DNA of 35,936 nt from Phaeobacter sp. CECT 5382 (GTDB lineage: Bacteria > Pseudomonadota > Alphaproteobacteria > Rhodobacterales > Rhodobacteraceae), in assembly GCF_001457775.1 (NCBI RefSeq), contig NZ_CYSG01000025.1, forward strand, positions 1 to 35,936, given 5' to 3'. Each line of letters opens with the position of its first letter. Positions within the stretch are counted from its first letter, which is position 1. This document shows, in pieces, positions 33,001 through 35,936 of the stretch. The notes under the pieces were generated by a model. It saw only the letters and a list, made by a program, of their open reading frames with translations, was not told the origin of the DNA and ran no database searches. A program made the position numbers and the translations under genes.

Positions 33001-33372
33001 GTCTGCGTTCAGAATCTTTGGATTCCAGGACAGGCCCAGAATTCCGGGGTAGGCATCCAGAAATTCTTGCGTGAAGGCTGAAAAATTCTCGAAGGTTACC
33101 TGATCGGATGCCGTGACAAAGCGTTCGGCTGCAGTAAGCACATCCAGATAGTCCTGAAAGCGTGCTTCCAGCTGTGCAGCCAGATCTTTTGCGATGGCAG
33201 TTCTTTCGGCTTGGCGCTGGCTGCGTTGTGCAATGTCCAGGCTGAAAAACATCAGAAAGCTCAGCCCAAGACAGAGCAGCACGAGCCACCCGGTAAGAGC
33301 AGCTTTTGAACGCGCCTTGAGCCAGGCGACAAGGGGCGGATTGTCGGCACCGGATGCATGGGACCTATGCAT
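30058..33372 (-). CDS. Membrane histidine kinase with two CHASE sensor domains and a PAS domain
   Basis: Large sensor kinase of 1104 residues. Order: a membrane helix at about residues 25-48, a first CHASE domain (about 55-290, with [22 protein letters not shown] and [10 protein letters not shown]), then two membrane helices (about 345-367 and 385-407). A second CHASE domain follows (about 415-670, with [21 protein letters not shown] and [12 protein letters not shown]), then a further helix (about 695-720), a PAS domain (about 745-850), the H box [16 protein letters not shown], and an ATPase domain ([27 protein letters not shown]). CHASE domains bind small ligands outside the cytoplasmic membrane. 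ATG 33372 follows GAGGAGA and overlaps the preceding kinase by eight bases. Ligand unknown. Confidence 0.94.
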   Translation of the reverse strand: [1104 protein letters not shown]

Positions 33373-34489
33373 GGGGTCTCCTCGCGGCACCAAATGTGGG
33401 TACAGGCTGCACTGCAGCTTGCGCATCAAGATCAAGCGTGAAGTGGATAGTTGTACCCTTTTCTACATCGGGATCGCACCAGATCTTACCGTTGTGGCGT
33501 CGGGCAATTCTGGCGCAGGTTGCGAGACCCAGACCGCTGCCGGGCAGATCGCTGGTTTGCTGTAGCCGCTTGAAGGGCTCGAAAATGCGTTCGCGGTACT
33601 CTGGGGGGACGCCAATGCCATTATCGGCGACACTGACCTGGATGCCCTTTTCGTGGCCCATGGCCATGACTTGGATTTCTGGGCGGGCACCGGGGCTGTA
33701 TTTGATGGCGTTTCCGATCAGGTTCTGAAGCAGCTGAGTGACTTCGGGGGCAAAGCACCGGACGTTGAGGTCGCCCGAATGCCAGGAGATCTGCGCGTTG
33801 GATTCTGTAATATCATGGGCAAGAACAGTCCTGAGATCAGCGAAAAGGCTCTTAACTGGAACAACTTCAGCCTGACACTCGCTGTCGGGGCGTATGTGAC
33901 TCGCCAGTTGTTCAATCAGATCGGACATTTTCTGGACCGAGTTCTTCATGAGTTTGAATTCGCGTTTGACCTCTTCCAGATCACCAGCTTGGTAGTCCTC
34001 GATAATCTGATCGCTCAGGAATTGAATAGCACGGATCGGTGCGCGCAGATCGTGCACCAGTACATCCGAAAACACCTGGAGTTCGCTTTGGTGTTCTTCG
34101 ATACGCCAGCGCATGTCGGCGACTTCCATACCATTTGAAACCATGCGTTTGATTGCTGTCAGGGTGATAGCGGATTTGGCAATATAATCACCGGCCCCTG
34201 CGAGAATGGCGGTTTTGGCGATCTCTTTGTCCCCCTGTCCAGTCATGATGAAGACCAGTGCACGGGGCCAGATATCAGAAAATTTGGTGATCAAGTCGAT
34301 GCCGCTGCCACTGGGTAGCAGATAGTCAATAAAGGCGACATCAATGCGCTCATCCGAAAACTTAAGAGCCTGTTCGGCACTTTCACCTTCGAAGACAATC
34401 ACATCCGGATACAGCTTTTTGAGCAATCGCCGGATCAGTTTTCGGTCGCCAGTGTCATCGTCTACGATCAAAATACTAGAGGGCGTCAT
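33365..34489 (-). CDS. Receiver-first hybrid histidine kinase
   Basis: Protein of 374 residues with an N-terminal receiver (ILIVDDDTGDRK, phospho-acceptor in VAFIDYLLPSGSG, Thr in FIMTGQGD, Lys in YIAKSAIT). A HisKA domain follows (LQVFSDVLVHDLRAPIRAI), then a complete ATPase domain (LIGNAIKYS, DNGIGVPPEYRERIF, GSGLGLATCARIARRHNGKIW). It has no membrane segment. A receiver placed before the kinase can switch kinase activity when phosphorylated by another kinase, so this protein may receive a signal from a partner kinase. ATG 34489 follows AAAGGTG. The upstream extension of the frame is rejected for lack of any domain or ribosome site. Confidence 0.93.
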   Translation of the reverse strand: MTPSSILIVDDDTGDRKLIRRLLKKLYPDVIVFEGESAEQALKFSDERIDVAFIDYLLPSGSGIDLITKFSDIWPRALVFIMTGQGDKEIAKTAILAGAGDYIAKSAITLTAIKRMVSNGMEVADMRWRIEEHQSELQVFSDVLVHDLRAPIRAIQFLSDQIIEDYQAGDLEEVKREFKLMKNSVQKMSDLIEQLASHIRPDSECQAEVVPVKSLFADLRTVLAHDITESNAQISWHSGDLNVRCFAPEVTQLLQNLIGNAIKYSPGARPEIQVMAMGHEKGIQVSVADNGIGVPPEYRERIFEPFKRLQQTSDLPGSGLGLATCARIARRHNGKIWCDPDVEKGTTIHFTLDLDAQAAVQPVPTFGAARRPHA

Positions 34490-34950
34490 TGAGCACCTTT
34501 CCGATGGAGCTCGCTGCCAGCATGGGACTTCCCGGGTTTCCAACGCGCATTTTCACGTTGTCAGAGAATTTCATGATGCCAGAGAAGATATGGATCGTTT
34601 TGCCAGCTAAGCCACACGCGGCCAGCTTCGCTCTGTGGGCTGCCGCCCGGGGGCTAGGCTGTCTAAGGTGCATGGGGCACACGGCAAAAGGCCAGACTGA
34701 GCCATGTAGGCGCAGCCCGAGCCGATTTGCCAAGGTGACATCAACTGAAGATCCAGAAAAAACGCAGCAGCCTAGGCGCTGGTCAGTGTGTTTGTGAAAT
34801 TCAAGTCGGATGTGTGTCACGATGTCAGTTCTAGACCAGAAAAGGGTGAGGAAGCGGGCTTGCTTCGATGAGGGCGGCGGAAGGCAGGCCTTGACGGTTT
34901 CGGTGGCCAGGGCCGTGAGGCGTCGCAAAGTCTGCCTTCCTTGTTTGATG
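34490..34950. other. Unexplained gap inside the two-component operon
   Basis: This 461-base space breaks an otherwise overlapping gene chain. A minus-strand frame (34476-34928) is open for 150 codons and its stop overlaps the kinase start by 14 bases. However, its composition is unlike that of its neighbours, no domain is recognised and no ribosome site is evident. A plus-strand frame is also open. It may hold an internal promoter, a decayed gene or a leader. Confidence 0.35.
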
Positions 34951-35682
34951 CTAGTGTCTCAGGGTGGGAGTCAGGCTGTAGGCAACTTTCATGCTATCCC
35001 CAACCACGGTTTCCAGATCATCCATGAAGACAACGAGATCCTTGCAGCTGCGCTCCAGAAGGGAGAAATCCGACAGCATGTTGAGGTCAACGGTTTCCGC
35101 TGTTTTCGCTTCGGTCTTGACTACCCGTACGCTGGAAAGCGTGCGGCGCAGAAGGATGCGCAGTTCCGGTCCGCAGCTGACCATGAACCGCTGAAAGATC
35201 TGTTTCAGTTCGTTTTCGGACCGGCGCGTACTAGACAACTGGCTATAGAGGGCGCGGCGTTCAATCGAGGAGGCGACAGATTTGACCAATGCATCCACGC
35301 TCAGCTCTTCCTTGACGATATAATCAGCGCAGCCCTGGCGCATGGCTTCAACCGCGATCTGGTAGTTCGTCAGGCTGGTCAGCATAATCGGAATCGCCTG
35401 CACCTGATCTTCATGACTAAGCAGAATTTTCAGGGCATCAAGGCCAGTATCCATGCCGAGATTGTGGTCAAGGAACACCAGATCATAATAGGTGCCATCC
35501 AGTTTTTCCCGCATTTGTTGCAGGTTGGCAGCTTCGTGAAACTCAACAACCAGACCGGCTTTGCGGCAGGTTTTTCTCAGGCGCATCCGGTCGATGGGAT
35601 CATCATCAACGGACAGAACATTGAGAATGACCGGTCCCTGGGTCTCTGGTTGAGGGTATTCCGGTGCTTGCATATTCGACAT
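34951..35682 (-). CDS. Receiver protein with a C-terminal degenerate kinase-dimerisation-like region
   Basis: First gene of the two-component operon, 243 residues. The receiver is complete (VLSVDDDPIDRMRLRK, VFLDHNLGMDTGLDALK, IMLTSL, YIVKEELS). After about residue 145, an alpha-helical region (ENELKQIFQRFMVSCGPELR) resembles the HisKA helix of the neighbouring kinases (F-x4-VSHDL-x-AP-LR) but lacks the histidine. No ATP-binding domain follows. It may be a dimeric adaptor that copies the kinase interface without phosphorylation. ATG 35682 is chosen because AAGGA precedes it by eight bases. Family assignment of the C-terminal part is tentative. The receiver call is firm. Confidence 0.85.
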   Translation of the reverse strand: MSNMQAPEYPQPETQGPVILNVLSVDDDPIDRMRLRKTCRKAGLVVEFHEAANLQQMREKLDGTYYDLVFLDHNLGMDTGLDALKILLSHEDQVQAIPIMLTSLTNYQIAVEAMRQGCADYIVKEELSVDALVKSVASSIERRALYSQLSSTRRSENELKQIFQRFMVSCGPELRILLRRTLSSVRVVKTEAKTAETVDLNMLSDFSLLERSCKDLVVFMDDLETVVGDSMKVAYSLTPTLRH

Positions 35683-35719
35683 GAGATACATCCTTAAACA
35701 AGTTCACTACAAAACGTCA

Positions 35720-35740
35720 CAAAGAGGGGTGTTCTCTTTG
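35720..35740. promoter_or_regulatory. Perfect dyad in the leader of the two-component operon
   Basis: CAAAGAG (35720-35726) and CTCTTTG (35734-35740) are separated by seven bases, about 40-60 bases upstream of the first start codon. It could be an operator or an RNA hairpin. The rest of 35741-35882 is AT-rich and probably contains the operon promoter, but I cannot choose hexamers with confidence. Confidence 0.45.
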
Positions 35741-35882
35741 GGAGATAGCAGACCATACAGTTGGTCGTATTCCCAACATTTTTCCTAGTGGATTTTTGTT
35801 AACAGCGAATAAACTCGAATTAGAGGTGCCTATTAGGATCGTGATAATCTATGGTAATTCCTTTCTATGTCTGCCCGCTATC

Positions 35883-35936
35883 GGCTTTGTTGCACAAATC
35901 GGTTTCTGAGGGGACTTCCCCTTTCCCCGGACGGAA
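35883..35936 (-). mobile_element. IS5-type insertion sequence, 3' end (partial)
   Basis: The repeat GGCTTTGTTGCACAAATC begins at 35883 on the plus strand, and the inner sequence differs from that of the left-edge copy. This is therefore the opposite end of the element. The implied transposase direction is the same as at the left edge (minus strand). The element continues off the right edge. Confidence 0.75.

Noticed and set aside
34476-34928. Minus-strand frame of 150 codons inside the two-component operon
   Set aside because: Composition unlike its neighbours and no domain. It is described as an unexplained gap instead of a gene.
34810-35697. Plus-strand frame of 295 codons opposite the first receiver gene
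   Set aside because: It is the antisense shadow of a well-supported receiver gene.
1-35936. Window as a complete circular plasmid closed at a single IS
   Set aside because: The IS ends are arranged so that this is geometrically possible. However, no replication or partition genes are seen apart from the island ATPase, and the flanking bases do not form a target duplication.
1-35936. CRISPR array or toxin-antitoxin system
   Set aside because: No regularly spaced repeats and no recognisable toxin or antitoxin pair were found.

Overview
The window looks like chromosomal DNA of an alphaproteobacterium of the order Rhodobacterales (Roseobacter group). This is an inference from gene content, and no species is assigned. 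The supporting features are a norCBQD-nnrU cluster ordered as in Rhodobacter, a tripartite TRAP uptake system, a Liv-type ABC system, many 4-bp stop/start overlaps and moderately high GC.

Left edge (1-2577): the window opens inside the 5' end of an IS5-type insertion sequence. This element interrupts a RepA/AAA_25-like ATPase. Next come a P4-type tyrosine integrase and a tRNA-Ser(GCU), whose 3' end is the likely attachment site. This is one end of an integrated island that continues off the left edge. A gene-poor stretch with several DNA dyads and a tRNA-Arg(ACG) follows.

Catabolic block (3800-12937): an operon of a TetR regulator, an 87-residue membrane protein, a Rieske non-heme iron oxygenase and its flavin/2Fe-2S reductase is preceded by two identical palindromic operators. 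A convergent GMC-type FAD alcohol dehydrogenase follows. It is transcribed divergently from a TRAP transporter operon that ends in an IclR regulator. The whole reads as uptake and oxidation of one organic substrate or substrate family, probably a methylated amine or alcohol, but the sequence does not identify it.

Middle (13066-14892): a FkbM-like methyltransferase fused to a glycosyltransferase-2-like domain.

Nitric oxide block (14960-23113): norC, norB, norQ, norD, two small membrane genes and nnrU form one leftward operon. A CxxC DUF1858 protein is divergent from norC and shares a Crp/Fnr (NnrR-type) box with it. A Crp/Fnr regulator (probable NnrR) and NnrS follow. No nitrite or nitrous oxide reductase is present in the window.

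Liv-type ABC operon (23589-28160): a periplasmic binding protein, two permeases and two ATPases, with an intercistronic hairpin after the binding-protein gene.

Two-component block (28486-35682): six leftward genes, mostly overlapping, encode three histidine kinases and four receiver domains but no recognisable DNA-binding output. The largest kinase has two CHASE sensor domains. The first gene is a receiver fused to what looks like a kinase dimerisation domain that has lost its histidine. This phosphorelay is the most unusual system in the window.

Right edge (35883-35936): the opposite end of the same or a very similar IS, in the same orientation as the left copy.
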